A DNA stretch of 64,000 bases from NCBI RefSeq assembly GCF_042242105.1, contig NC_092013.1, positions 10,413,618 to 10,477,617 on the forward strand, written 5' to 3'. The position numbers were made by a program, and so were the translations under genes. Positions 20,561 through 39,502 of this stretch are shown piece after piece. Within the stretch, counting starts at the first letter, position 1, and each line of letters opens with the position of its first letter. A model generated the notes under the pieces. The model ran no database searches, had not been told where the DNA came from, and worked only from the letters and a program-made list of their open reading frames with translations. The DNA comes from Pempheris klunzingeri. Its lineage: Eukaryota; Chordata; Actinopteri; Acropomatiformes; Pempheridae.

Positions 20561-21890
20561 GGCTGATTTGTGGTTCATGCTGCATTTCGGATGTCACCGG
20601 AAATTGTTAGGAACTGGAGGTTAACGCTGCCGGGAGATGCTGCCGTCATAAACAGGCAGATGAAAATACAGAATAACCTCACTGAAGCGGCCCTGGCGGG
20701 GACAGGTAATGTAATTGTTACTGGAAGAACCAGAAGGCTTCAAAAGTGCTTTTATATTTGCCTGCCTCCGCTGTGTCGTGTTGTAAAAGTCATCTTCAGG
20801 GCTTCACGGAGAGCTAGCTAGCTAGCTAACCACTAACGGTAGCTGGCTAGCCGTAGCACTGGGGAGGCGGTGGGTGCCATAGCAACCGTTTAGGAAACAC
20901 TGACTGTGGCGGCTAGCTAGCTAAGATAGTTCAGGCTAACGCTGGTTTGTTATGCTAGCGTTGCACTAGGCGTCGTAGAGACTTGAATGTCTACTTTAGT
21001 GTTAGTCCGCCAGTTAATGCCACAAGTCAGTGTTATCTACCTTGCGTCATCGCCCATTTCACTGAACTGTAACTTTGCTCCATGCTTCTTAGTGAGCTGT
21101 CGAGGATGGCGAAGTGCTGTAACGTTGTAGTGTTGAGTTTAGCTAACTTGGCTAACGGTGATTTCCATCACATGCAGTAGGCTAACGTTAGCCACCAAGG
21201 CCGACCCGTAAACTTGGGCTTGGTCAAAGTGAACGCTATTTTTCCCCACTGAGAGCTGGATTTCAGACTAGTATGTCTCTAATGTTAGATTAAATTAATA
21301 TTAGATTGTAGATCGTACTAGCAGTGTTGTCATGGGTCAACCTAACTGTAGCGTTAACAGAGTCAATCAGCTGATCTGTGACTGCTAAGGTTAGAGCTGT
21401 CGCTAACTTAACTAGCTGCTAGTTGTTTTCTGGTGCGATTGATTAACCTACTTCAGTAAATCTTAAGCACACTGATTGTTGGCACCAGGATCTAATTTTA
21501 GAGTTAAACATTGGTCCAGTTCAGAGTGTGTGGCCTGAATGATACTTAAATTGCATCGACAAGTTAACGGTAGTTAGCTGTCATTCACGGTAGCTTTCAT
21601 TGTTTTTTTTAAATGTTTTTGTCATTGAGCGTGTCTGATATAACTTGCAAATTAACTCTTTTAATTTGATGTGCACCAGCAGTTTTAATTTTTTGATATG
21701 TCCCCAGTTTGGACCCCTGCTTGTAACTAGTGTATGTTAGATTAATGGGGGTTGCAGTGTGTGTGTGTAATCAAGTGTTAAAGTGTGATTGTTTTTAATT
21801 ATGGTGCCTGAGTGTATGTGTGAGGGTGATAATGCAGTTTGATCATACTCTCTGACATAACTCTCATTTCAGTATTCATCTCGAGTTAGT
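20561..21890 (+). promoter_or_regulatory. ikzf4: ikzf4 promoter / 5' non-coding region
   Basis: A G+C-richer stretch with a possible non-coding first exon ending at a donor-like GACAG|GTAATG near 20706. The coding exon begins after the acceptor ctctcatttcag ending at 21872. The region is dense in GCTAGC, TAGCTAG and AACGTTAGC words (20813-20831, 20911-20925, 21182-21193). The first-exon call is inference. Confidence 0.4.
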
Positions 21891-26329
<4,439 letters not shown>

Positions 26330-29300
26330 GGATAAAGGGTGGACAACCTGCTTCACCTAGAGCTATTTTTACACTGAGACAAGGACCTGGGTGGGTTTGG
26401 TCTGCACACAAGCTAAAGGAGATGCTCCCCTCTGAATATTTTAAACAGGCACTGGCACAGTTGATATGTACCAGCATGAATGACAAGCTCATATTTGTGT
26501 TTCTAAATTTATGATAGTGGTCCTTTTTGCACTTTGAATAATGAATCCATTAAAAACGCACTTTCAATTAATATGTGTTCTAAAGTAGATGAAGAGCCAA
26601 TGCACTTTTTCATCAGCAGATGTGCCTTCCTCCAAAATTCAGGATTCAAACCTGCTGCACAAATTCTGGTAGACAAATCTGACTTTTGTCCATAACCTGA
26701 AAACTTTCCCTCCTGCACTTTAACAGAGATAACATAAAAACATGTAATGTGATGTTATTGGCTCACCTACAATCAAATCTGTAGAGGTTTGAATGCCTTG
26801 TTCTAAAACCACTTATTTAGTGAAATGGTTCCCTAAGTTTTTTTCCAACTAACAATGGACTGTTTTTCAGAATGAGAAGTGACGTGCAGACCAAACACAA
26901 AAACCAGGTCCAAGTCGTGTTGATGTGTTTGAGGGTTGTCCGTGAATTAGAACTGCACTTTTGTTTGGAACCGGGGTGGGGTGGACCGATTCGAGTGAGT
27001 GTGTGTGTGTGTGAGTGAGAGAGAGAAAGAGAGAGAGAGAGAAAAAGAGAGAGAAAAGGAGAACATGAAAGACCCTGTGTGTTTTGTTTTTTTGGACGTT
27101 AATTGAACAAGTGGAAAATGAAGGCCTTTGTGTGAATGCCGTGTGGGGCAGTGTATGTAATGTTTGTTTTTCTTTTCTATGACTGCTTTTGTTGCACTGA
27201 TACCTGCCAGAATACTATCATTATATTAAACTATTTTATGGAATATATTAACGACCTGCACATTTCTCTCAAAATGTGAGCAAAAACAGATAAAATGTTT
27301 GTCTCACTAGGAAAGGAGTACGAATATCACTGCCACAATTTTAGAGATTACTGAAGAGGTTTGGGTCTATAACATTTTCCTTTTCATAACAGCGTCAAAC
27401 TTCAAACCAACACTAATCTATTTATGCTCTATTTAAAAATGATTTAGGTGTTTTATCTCATTGTATTGTGCCTTTCTTCACCCTGATCACACCTTGTTGA
27501 CCAGACTGAAGGACATCAACGACCAAGTGTCACATCTTAAAACAGATCATTGTGGCTGATGTTACAAACTAATTTACTGACTCAAGTTGTTTCTCAGTCA
27601 CTAAAGTCTCTGGCTTATAGCTTTGCACAATCTATATTTTCTCCTATTCAACAAAAGTAGAGTTAATTTTCATTGGCCTGTTGGCAAAGAACCAATTCTG
27701 CTAATTTATCAAAGAATAAATGTGCACGGCATTCGGCACATGCTGCTATGACAGAAAGGAGTGCAGTGTGGAGAGGCAGTTTACTACCGTCCTCACAGGT
27801 TTAAATCCAAAAAAAATAAAAATGTTTTATTTGAATCGTCTTTGAACGCATTTCAGTCCACAGAGTCACCGGTGCGACAGTAGAGTGAAACAGGTGTTTT
27901 ATATCAGTTTTGTCAGTTGTGATCTGTAATGAATTATCCTGTCTTGGTAATATGGTGCAGAAATTAAATGTATGTCGAGAAATTTGTCAGTGAAAAAAAG
28001 ACTGTCAGCTCTTGATTCTGTCTGTTCACACGCTAAAACAATAGAGGCACAGTTGTCGTAGTCACACGTTAATGTTTGACTTTACACACTTTAAGCACAA
28101 TACAGTAGCAGGCTAACTTGTAAAGTCTGTATTACAGAATTGGCCACAAAAATCAATATCCAATTATATACATTGGTAGGTGAGATTTATCTCCATGTAA
28201 CTCCATCATAAAAAGCCACAATAGTAAGTTTGGGACACACTGACTGAGTTTTCATAGATCCACTGATCCGATCTCCCAAAAATACTGACAATAGTCAAAA
28301 TCATCAGCTGACTTGAGCCCATTAACTTTTATAACTGGTATTTTTACATTATTTCATAAAGGTTTGGATTGTTTCTGCATCAACAAATGTTGCTTTTCAG
28401 AGGTCTCATCGGCTGAACAGAAACCACTGAACCATTCAAGGCTTTAAATTGATTTTTAAGGTCATTTTAGTGTTGTGGATTGGTCCTGTCATATGCTGAA
28501 TCTCACATTTTTAAGCAGTGGTCTAAATGTGTAGAAGCTCTGAAAAAACGATGAAAAAGAACCTGGGTTTCAGATTATTTTTAGATCACCATGATCGTGG
28601 TTCTGCACAGCACCAAATATTGGTTCCCCCATGGCTGAGCCAAAGAACCACTACTTCATACTGTTGAGCACTTTTCCCTGTTACAGTGGCAAAAATAAAC
28701 ATTGTAAGTGGCTATATGTGTAGATACAGTATGAATTAAGATGCTGCAAGGTAACATTTCTCTCTTTTGATTGCCGTCAGTGAATCCTTATAGATGTTAA
28801 AATGGCCTTTTCTTTCTCTGTTCTCTCCACTCAAGTTTTGGCGAAGATATTTAGAACAGATCATTTAGGGTTTCCCTTTTAAAAATATTGTAAATGTTTA
28901 CCTCAATATACTTATGTTTTAAGAATTGTTATAAGTACTTAAATGGAGCTACGTTTGTTTTGATAGATGGGTAGAAAGTTGGCTCTGGTGCACATTGCTG
29001 TATGAGATTTGAAAGAGAAAGAAAGTCACTGATAGTCACAACGCACTGTGGTGATCTTCTCATCGGTTCAGAAACACACAAACTAAAAAGGTGGTAAAAT
29101 TCTCTCTCCCAAAGTTGTATTGCATTTAATAATCAAATAACCTTGCCTTAATATAAGAATACAGACTGTTATGTCATGTTGGGGTGGAGGTTTGTTGTAA
29201 CATGGGAATCTTGAAATGATTTGTGCAACCTAATCTAGAAAACATTGACGATGTGACTTTAATGTGAATGATTCGACACCAAAGTTGTCATTGCAAAAAT

Positions 29301-30290
29301 TGCAGAAATTGTCATGTCAGTTTGCATGAGCAAAGGAAAAAAATGCTTTGACCAGTCGATTCATGTTACACCCAACTTCACTGTATACTCTAATTTAGGA
29401 GACGACTTGTCGCTCCAGAAAGGCCCAGCTGTGATTCCTGTCTTAGACTTTACTATTATTTACTACTGTGCCTTTGGCCTGAGGTCTTTTCTGCATTGTT
29501 TTTCTCAACAGTTAAAATTCTCACATTTGAAGTGTGAAATTTGGTTTGCCAATTGTTAATCATGTGGTAAAGGTACTACACATTACAAGGTTCCACATTA
29601 TTTTGGCCATCTTTGAAAATGTTGTCCAACAGCTGTAGAGTATTCTACAGAGAATAAAAGGACTTTGGTAAAAGACTACAAGGAGCCAAAGAACTAGAAC
29701 TAGTTAAACTTCCTGCAGACCTGAATCCTCAGCCATTTTGTTGACCCCAAGTGTGACAAATATTGGACAAAAAATAAAGCCTGGGGCCTCCGTCTCTTGA
29801 CTTTGCTAATCCTCTGCTGAATTTATATTAGGTTTAAAGTTCTGCATCAAACTGTGCAAATTTCAGGGTTCAAATTGAGTGTCCAAGTGTCTGTTTTTGT
29901 TCACATGTGCGACACTAGACAGTAATGTGCTTCTAAACCTGATGCATGTGGTACCAACACTGTTTTGCTCCTCAACCTGCACCCCAGCCACCTTTCCTTT
30001 TAGTCATAAGGAAACCAAATAAACTGTCAACTCCAATCCAAGTCTTAACTTCAGAAAAGAAACTACTTGTGGTATTTTGTGTTCAAATGTTTTCCTTGCT
30101 GCACTGTTTGTTCACTTCAGTTTTACTATGTTAGTTAACCTCCCCACTCCTGTAAATGGTCTGATATCGCTTTAAATAACTGCAGAGCCTTTTTAAATGT
30201 ATCATATGTAATTATGCATTTGCGTAATTTGATCTTAAAACTACTGTAAGTTTTGTACTGTAAGAAAGTCTATTCCAAATAAAATACTTG
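26330..30290 (+). other. ikzf4: ikzf4 3' UTR (inferred)
   Basis: About 4 kb from the ikzf4 stop to AATAAA at 30278-30283. It holds a GT/GA-rich low-complexity run (26995-27060) and several earlier possible signals (27716, 27813). It is AT-rich and no coding sequence is supported. Its full extent as one UTR is inferred from the lack of any other gene. Confidence 0.5.
30278..30283 (+). terminator. Polyadenylation signal, ikzf4 (distal)
   Basis: AATAAA, about 100 bases from the opposing rps26 signal. Confidence 0.5.
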
Positions 30291-30379
30291 ACAGGCCTGT
30301 CTTTCCTAAAACTATTCCACACAATGTTAGTTCAGGAAAACAAGCTCCACACGTTCACGCTTTTGTAAAGTTCTTTGAA

Positions 30380-30385
30380 TTTATT
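30380..30385 (-). terminator. Polyadenylation signal, rps26
   Basis: TTTATT on plus, AATAAA on minus, 29 bases beyond the rps26 stop codon; gives the short 3' UTR typical of ribosomal-protein mRNAs. Confidence 0.8.
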
Positions 30386-30413
30386 CAGGTGTACAGCGTC
30401 TTCAAATTCTGCT

Positions 30414-32074
<1,661 letters not shown>

Positions 32075-32125
32075 GATGCACGGGAAGCTGGAAAGAGGAC
32101 CGGAAGAGGTTGTACCGCGAGAAGT
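32075..32125 (-). promoter_or_regulatory. rps26: rps26 core promoter / 5' TOP-like start
   Basis: On the minus strand the sequence just upstream of the ATG reads CTTCCGGTCCTCTTTCC then AGCTTCCCGTGCATC. CTTCCGG is an ETS-type site. The pyrimidine run CCTCTTTCC is a plausible 5' TOP transcription start as in other ribosomal-protein genes. The exact start is inferred. Confidence 0.5.
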
Positions 32126-33299
32126 AGTGCTCTCCGCTCCGCCCTCCCCTATTTTCATCAAAGATACAAGCTTCTCCGTGTTTTATTTTATTTTTTATTT
32201 GTCAGCAAAAATATATGTATGTTCTGTGTGCAGTTTAAACAACATAAATGACACACACTTTATACATGAAAGAAACATAAATAATATTTTAGTTGCGGAG
32301 GGATATTAATGTACTCAGGGTTGTTAACCGAGCGAGCGGAGTTCTTCCTGCAGTGACCCGGATAAGAAAAGTAGTGCCATCGAGCCACGCCGTGTAATAA
32401 AACAAGCGCACCCAACTCTGCACCAGCAGCAGGGACAAAGTTTTAAAATATTACAGATATTATAGATGTAGTCTATCAAAACAATACTTTTAAAGAGACA
32501 AGTACAATCACTGACTAAAATCAATCAACCTACTGTGTTTTATTGGTCACATATTTGCACCTAGAAGTGAAAATGATGTAATAAGATGTTGTACCGACAA
32601 TACTGGAGTTACAGCTCAGCTTCAGGTCAAACAGCAGGATAGTGTCCATTAGTTCTGTGCTGTTTCCTGTGTCTGTTTCTATATTCACACTACATGGAGG
32701 ATGTGACTTTAAACATCTCTGCACCAAAATGAAGTTGATTGGAAGCAGCAGTGCCCACGATGAAGATGTGGAGATGTTTGCCTTTCATGTATTTTACAGC
32801 ACATCTCTCCCAGGTTACTCTCTCTCCTCTTCGGCTGGACGATCACAGTGTGGCTCCAGGTTTAGATCAAACTTGCACCAGGCCCAAAAGCCTCTGTGGA
32901 GCTGCAGTAAAGCCCCGGGTGATCATTAGCTTGCATTTGAATCACCTTTTCTCCATTGATAATGTCATGCATGAGATGTTAACAAACAAGAGGAAAAGCT
33001 GCAGGGGTTATTATTTACTTTAATTTCACTATTCATTATGTGTTCAATTTAACTAATCTGCTTATGGTAATGATGATGTGTTATAACCATCTTAAAGTAG
33101 AAAGAGACAGGGTCACAAATTAGCCTTAGCTATAAATTCCATATGCAACGCATCTGTATCATGTTACTACAACCTGTTACAATGTTTTTTGCATTGTCCC
33201 TGATAAGAAAAAGAGGACTCTGTAAGCAGTTAGCATTACAGTTACCATACATTACATTATCGTGTGCAATAATTACTTGAATTGTATGAATCACTTGAA
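32126..33299. other. Spacer upstream of rps26
   Basis: No gene seen. AT-rich apart from the first 100 bases; short open frames at 32642-32929 and 32739-33023 have no recognisable similarity. Confidence 0.5.
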
Positions 33300-33314
33300 C
33301 TGAATATAGTTTTT

Positions 33315-34309
33315 TTTTTTTAACCAAGTGTTTTTATTGGGATATCTGCATCACATACATCTTTTGTACAGTACATGTAACCCATTTTTATTTTAGTATA
33401 ATAACACAACACATCACACACCCCAAATACCCTAAATGACAATGACAATATCAAAAGTAGTAAAGAAAGGAAACAAACAAACAAAGAGAAAGAGAAAAAA
33501 AAAAGTGTGTTACACATAGGGCTGCATAATCGATCAACATCAAATTGACTAATTTGCTCTATGAAACAGTCAGATAAATAATTTTAGTCTTCCAAAGAAG
33601 GAACAGAATGAATGAAGGACAAAACAGGACCCCAAGTCTTGTCAAAATTATCAGAACAACCTCTAATGCTGTACTTAATCTTTTCTAAATAAAGGAAAGA
33701 CATAAGGTCTTTTAGCCAAGAATTACAAGATGGAGGTTTACGGTCCTTCCAATGAAGTAAAATGCGCCTGCGGGCCACAAGTGAGGCAAAAGCAATAACA
33801 TTTCTCTCCCTAGCAGAAAAGCAAGCAAATTTCTCAGGAACACCAAAAATAGAGATTAGGGGACTGGGAACCACAGGTCGACCAAAGACTTTTGATATTG
33901 TATCATAGAAAGAGAACCAAAATAAACCCAATTTTGGACAAGAGAAGGGCATGTGTGCGTGATTAGCAGGTGAGAGGGAACATCTGTCACACATATCACT
34001 TGTGTTAAACAGTTTGTTAAGTTTTACTTTTGAAAGATGTGTCCTATGCAAAACCTTAAACTGTATCAGTGTCAGACTAGCACAAGGAGAAGTACCATTG
34101 ATCTTTTCCAGAGCCCTCTGCCACCACTCTGCCGAAAAGGTCATACCAAGCTTTTTTTCCCAGGTATTCCTAACTGTTAAAGGAGATGATGATGTTATAA
34201 TTAACTTTACCACAGTTGAAATGAATCCACAGGCTGCAGGATTAGATAGAATTGTTTCGGTGAGAGAGTCAGGTGGCTAATGGGGAAAGTGAGGAAAGTT
34301 ATGGCGAGC
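33315..34309 (-). mobile_element. 5'-truncated L1-type LINE (3' end of ORF2)
   Basis: Minus-strand insertion. The open frame at 33584-34213 gives 209 residues resembling the C-terminal end of fish L1 ORF2: RNTWEKKLGMTFSAEWWQRA, LIQFKVLHRTHLSKVKLNKL and a Cys/His motif CDRCSLSPANHAHMPFSCPK. The ORF2 endonuclease and reverse-transcriptase parts are absent because the copy is 5'-truncated. A T-run on the plus strand at 33311-33321 is the poly(A) tail. Identical 15-base flanks (ctgaatatagttttt) at 33300-33314 and 34310-34324 are the target-site duplication. Exact flanks and an uninterrupted frame over 209 codons suggest a fairly recent insertion. Confidence 0.9.
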
Positions 34310-34324
34310 CTGAATATAGTTTTT

Positions 34325-35434
34325 CTTGTGTAGCTTCTTTTCCTATTTATCTATTTATCCATCTGTTTTTTTAATCCTGAAGCAGCATTGAAGGCGAAAG
34401 GGCAAAGCAAGAATTCCACTGTGCGGTGAAACTTGTTTTTATCTGCACATATGACAATAAAACGATGAATTACACATTGTTTATCCAGGCAGAGCTTATT
34501 CAGTTAAAGCCCTCAGATGATGCTCCCCATCATATCCAAAGAATGTCTCTTAGTAACACGTCCCCTTCTCAGTAATCAGTGATATTTCTACATAAAGCTT
34601 TTATTCACTGGTGCTATTTACCTTGTTATTAAGAAGCTGGTCTTTGCACACACTGCTGTTTGATACTATTATGTAGAAACACACAAAAGCAGCAGGCTGC
34701 TAAACATAAAAATGTCCTTGAATTATAACAAAATGTCCTGATTTTTTTTTTTTTACCTAGACTCTATTAGCAAACACAAGGCTAATAGAGTCTAAGGGAG
34801 CAGAGAGTTTGTAATTCTGCAGCATAAAACTCAACTGGTGCTTAAACTGTACCATTGATCTGTAATTTCAGTCTAATGTCTCTGAGCTTTGAGTGATGGA
34901 TTGATTTATTGATTACAGCCGTGACTCAGGCGGTAGAACCATGTGACCTTTTGACCCCCATGTTAAAGTGTCCTCCGGCGACACACTGAACCCCAAACTG
35001 CTCCAAATGGTCACATGATCACCTTGTACAGTATCTCACTGCCGTCTGTGTGAGTGGATGTGAAGTAAATAATGAATAATTTGGGTAAAAGCTTCACAAT
35101 GCAGCCATCCAGTTTACTGTAATAATGTTTTGCTTTTCTGGACTCAGACGACCAAATACAAGAACCATCATCTTCAAGCTCCTGAATCTGCCTCTTCTCT
35201 GGTTATACAGATCCTGCACTTGACCATCACCTGCTCATGAAGCCTCAGCTCACTGTCACATTATGAGCAGGGACGTGCAGACATCACTGTTACTGAAGCT
35301 GTTAACACTGTAACGCACAGAGCTTAACAGATGATTGGATTTTTCAAACACCTTAACTCAAGGTGTTAATACACATACCAAAAGCACGTTTTAATCCTAA
35401 ATAAACATCAACACAAAAAAACAATTAAATTTTC
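34325..35434. other. Spacer between the LINE copy and fkbp11
   Basis: No gene seen. 34400-34470 (aagaattccactgtgcggtg ... gacaataaaac) resembles a dispersed fish repeat tail. A short inverted repeat is visible at 34755-34800 (tagactctattag ... ctaatagagtcta). Confidence 0.45.
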
Positions 35435-35440
35435 TTTATT
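35435..35440 (-). terminator. Polyadenylation signal, fkbp11
   Basis: AATAAA on the minus strand, 23 bases after the fkbp11 stop codon; implies a very short 3' UTR. Confidence 0.65.
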
Positions 35441-35462
35441 TAAATAGTTCTGTGCTTTGTTC

Positions 35463-37309
35463 TTATTTCTTCTTGCTCTTCTTATCCTTGGCCTTCTTTT
35501 TGCTCGGCTTCTCGGCGTTGGCCTTTTTGTAGAGGTAGAGTCCCACCAAGCCGAGCAGAGTGGGCACCAGGCCCAGGCACACGAGCGGGAACACGTCGTT
35601 GACCATCTTCTGCCACTGCGTCTGCTGTGTCAGAGAAATCACCTCCACCTCGAACTCCAGAGCAGCATCACCTGCGGCACATCACGTTCGTGATCAATCA
35701 TCGTCACACCAGGCGTTCATCGGTCTTTACCTATATACATTATTTATTTTAGACTATTTATTTTACTATACACACATTTAAAACACATCAATGAGCCACA
35801 CAGTGTCGCTGGGTGACACGGTCTTTCATATGATAAACAGGATGTAGCATCCGGGTCTGAAACCTGCATTCTTTCTAATAGCCAGCAGGGGGCGACTCAA
35901 CTGGCTCCAAAAAGAGTTCCGTTGTATTGAAGTGTATGAGAAAGTGGCCTGACTTCTCACTTGAATAATTACCTCAGTAAAAATGTTCCCAATGTGTTTA
36001 TGGTCTTAATCGATAGTTTCAAGTCTTTTTCAGTACAGCATGATGTTCATTTTGTAAATGATGGTCCCATTCAGAGTGAAATTGACCGTTACCCTTGTGG
36101 GTGACCAATCAGGGTCATGCCTAAACCTAACCAATTAGACACAAGGGTCTTTGCGGAATAAGCAGAACTTTTGCACAGTCTATGATTAGTCCGCGTCTGA
36201 AAATAGTCCCCAACAAATGCACTACGTACTTCATCTTCAGAAGAGTTTGGTAAGATTGCATTCCTGCTGTTTTAAAAGAATCACACACCCATTTTTTTTA
36301 CACATTAGTGGCCAGTTCTTTAAAGATTTTCATTTTCATTTCATTTTCAGTGCAACACAAAAGGCTGCTACCAGGTTATAACATTTTCAGAGACGGACTA
36401 ACACCAAGTTTGCTCCTTTAGATGGTGACTCTGTTCTTTTAATCAGATTTGTTGACAATAAGAAAATTATAGAAAATCATCAGTGCTACGCTTGGACCAA
36501 TGATCAGCATGATTGTGTTAATGTATGTGTGCAAACTCAGTACCGCTCAGTACCTGGAATCGTAGGAGGATAACCTTTTTTTCCATATGCGAGGTGAGAT
36601 GGGATAGTGGCTTTGATTTTTTGCCTGAATGAGAGAAAGAGAAACGCAAAACACATTTGTCAGAGTCAATCACAAAACTACTAATTGTGGTATTTTTTCT
36701 TTATGTACTCGAGGCAGCATGCAGCTACTGAAAAGTAGATATATTGAGAAGCTCTCCCCTTCCAGAGGACCTTTACTGTTCTCTTACCCTTCACACACGC
36801 CAACCAAGCTTTGCTCCAGACCTGATAAGAAAATCATACAATCAGTCAATCAGCAAAGCAAAGCTCAGTCCCTGGCACCCAACAGGCCGCCGTTATCGCT
36901 CACATGAGAGCAGATCAAAGTGTCACTGATTAAGCAACACAAAAGGATTCACTGTAAATGTACCAGCAATGACTGTCCTCTTCCCCAGCTCGACAACGAG
37001 AGGGTCCATGGAAAGCGATGAGTCGATCACCTTTCCGTCCATCAGTTTACCCTGATGAAACATAACAAAGTGAGGCATGAAAATACTGAGAAAGATTTCA
37101 CAACTCTCTCCATATATACATACAATGTAGTACATTGTTTTTTTAATTGTTTTTATTGTTTGTTTTCTGCCTATATGTATGTATATGCTAATATATGTGT
37201 GTATGTGTAGGTTTCTTTCTGTTGTAAGTATTACTATTAATATTAATATTGTAAATATTTTCTATTTTTCACTTCTGTTCTTGCCATCACTGTTGCGGGC
37301 CAGTGGGGG

Positions 37310-37359
<50 letters not shown>

Positions 37360-38695
37360 ATATATACACACACATATATATATGTATATATATTTATATA
37401 TAGTAACAACTAAAAGGTATCTAAATAAACATTATTTAAGACTTTTACACTAAATTATATATATAGATGTAACATGAAAGACCTGTAAGAATTAAACTTT
37501 CAGTTATCGGGCATTTTCCATAAGAAAATCTTTCATTCAGTAGTAATCGTTTTATTCGTCTTTTTATGTCAACAAAGCACTAAATCTTTAAGGGTAAATT
37601 ATCAATTGAACTATTAATTAATGCCTCATTAGGGGAAGGTGCATTTGAGAGGTCTATCACTTATCCCGAATGTTAAATAAGGATCCAGCATCCATGTGAA
37701 ATACACAGTGTTTTCAGCAACACAAGCATCAATTGAGTGATCTAGATCATCCGATAAAACACAAAAACACTTTTACTAGTTCACTTATTCTCCTCTCACA
37801 TCGTTTACCTCTAAAATGTATTTAGTTTGATATTTAATGTCATTCAATTATGCTGTGTTATAACAGTGATATTCTGATATTTACTGTATGTACTGAGAAA
37901 TGTGTTTTGATTAAACTGTACATCTGCATGATTGTATTGTACTATATGAAGAGTAGTTGTTCCCATGGTAACAACTAATAGGTACATGAATAAACAACGA
38001 CCAAATAAATATGGCGTACTTTACTGATTATGTCCTTTGGTCCATACGGTGTGCTCTGTGTGTCTGCACTACATTTAAGTCAAAGATGGTCCTTTAACAT
38101 CACTTCCTGCTGTAAATCCTCATGGACTTTTCAGCCATCAGGATGAAGAAATAGTCTGTCTGCTGGATGATAAAATAGACCTTTAACCAGTCTCAAGTTG
38201 TGAAGATGTTTCCAGCCAGAAATGACAAGTATTTGATCACTTTGTAGAACACAAGAAAAACTTTTCGGTATTATTTTATATGAAAAAACATTTGTCAGTT
38301 TAAGCTACAATATTGGTTTGAATAAAATGGTTTTTTTTAATGTGCAGCAGACTGAATCTTTTCATCCAGAGGCGTCCTTGAGGATTTAGAAAACACATTC
38401 AAAGCAGCAGTAAGTGTTGTTAAATTACCTTATTTCACAGATTGGAGCACATTTATCTTTCTGTAAAATCATCTTTTTAGCTGTGACTCCAAAGTAATGG
38501 TGACACATCAGAGCAGGGCTGAAACACAGAAATACAGATTATTTTCATTATCGATTAACCTCGCTGATTGTTAATCGTTTGATTAATAAAACACCTCCAT
38601 CCAAATGATTTTTCGATTTTCAAAATAGCCGCCAATTAATTCACTGTCCATCAACTAATCGATTAAATCAACAAAGTATTTCAGCTCGGCATCAG

Positions 38696-38733
<38 letters not shown>

Positions 38734-39502
38734 AGAGTGAGTGTGATGACATATGGGGACAAATGAGCAAACTACCAGTTATTACACACTGTGTGTCTGG
38801 GCCATGCAGGTTAAATTCACATCACAAACTCCTGCAGATCAACAGGTGAGAGGGCTGGAGGGCAGAGGAGGCTCGGTGTCCCCTGGGTGAGCTGTTACTG
38901 CTGACGTGTTGCACCGCCCCATCCCTCCATAGTGGGAGCAGAGGCGATCCTCTCACACACCAGATTAAAAAAGACAAATAAACCACACTGACAGGGGCTA
39001 AAACCACAGTCAGAGAGCCTTTTTCTACTGCCTGCTTTGTTTTTCCTCATCCAGTGTCGGCGTGTGAATGCGCGGCGGGGTCCTCGTGGTCCAAGCACAC
39101 GGTGCCACATAGACAAAACACGTTCCGCCACCAGCTGGACCAGGTTTCCCTACAAATTACTGCAAAATGCACACATAACGGACCGGACTGTGTGATCGGG
39201 TTTAACGGGGAAGCTGACAGTAAGGACTTACCGTGTAGTGGATCTGCAGTGTGTCTCCCATCATGGAGAGCTGAGAGCAACTTTCGGGTTTCACCTTGGG
39301 TCAGAGGAGTTCACCGTTAACACTGTTGCATTTGGAAGCGGGTGTGATTGTGTGTGTGGGGGAGCCGCCGTGCTGTGTTGCTGCAGCGGGACTGTGTTAC
39401 ACGTGTCTCACCCACCAAAGTCTCCACCTGCGGCTCCTCCAGCGGGTCTCCCTCTCCGCAGGTGAGGGCTGCGAGCAGGAGCAGAAAAACGCTGGTCTTC
39501 AT
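35463..39502 (-). CDS. fkbp11: FK506-binding protein 11 (FKBP19), ER peptidyl-prolyl isomerase
   Basis: Membrane-anchored FKBP-type prolyl isomerase of the secretory pathway. Six coding exons in transcript order: 39416-39502, 39232-39294, 36964-37051, 36788-36821, 36554-36624, 35463-35671; 552 bases, 183 residues (human 201; the signal/linker part is shorter here). Order: signal peptide MKTSVFLLLLAALTCGEG; QVETLVKPESC; FKBP domain from about residue 40 to 130 with GDTLQIHYT, DGKVIDSSL, VIAGLEQSL and IPSHLAYGKKGYPPTIPGDA; a transmembrane segment (VFPLVCLGLVPTLLGLVGLY); and a Lys-rich cytosolic tail ending KDKKSKKK, an ER-retention-like dilysine end. Exon 1 ends at a GTGGGT donor, chosen because it keeps the frame and gives the family sequence VETLVKPES. 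A long AT/GT-repeat block sits in the 37052-39231 intron. Confidence 0.95.
37314..37401. repeat. Compound (AT)n/(GT)n/(AC)n tract in fkbp11 intron 2
   Basis: About 28 bases of alternating TA, then (TG)8-9, tatatatacacacac and more TA repeats. The (GT)n-TATATATA-(CA)n core is self-complementary and could extrude as a hairpin. The open frame across it is not a gene. Confidence 0.9.
38525..38690. repeat. Dispersed teleost repeat fragment in fkbp11 intron 2
   Basis: attattttcattatcgatta at one side and aactaatcgattaaatcaac at the other, with ttttcgattttcaaaatagc between. Related to the fragment at 17345-17625 but shorter. Confidence 0.5.
38695..38731. repeat. (CA)n microsatellite
   Basis: About 18 uninterrupted CA units in fkbp11 intron 2. 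Confidence 0.95.

Noticed and set aside
33584-34213. 209-codon minus-strand frame as a host gene
   Set aside because: The sequence is the end of an L1-type ORF2 within an insertion with a target-site duplication.
37179-37403. 74-codon frame rich in Tyr-Ile and Cys-Val
   Set aside because: It is a translation of the AT/GT simple-repeat tract in fkbp11 intron 2.
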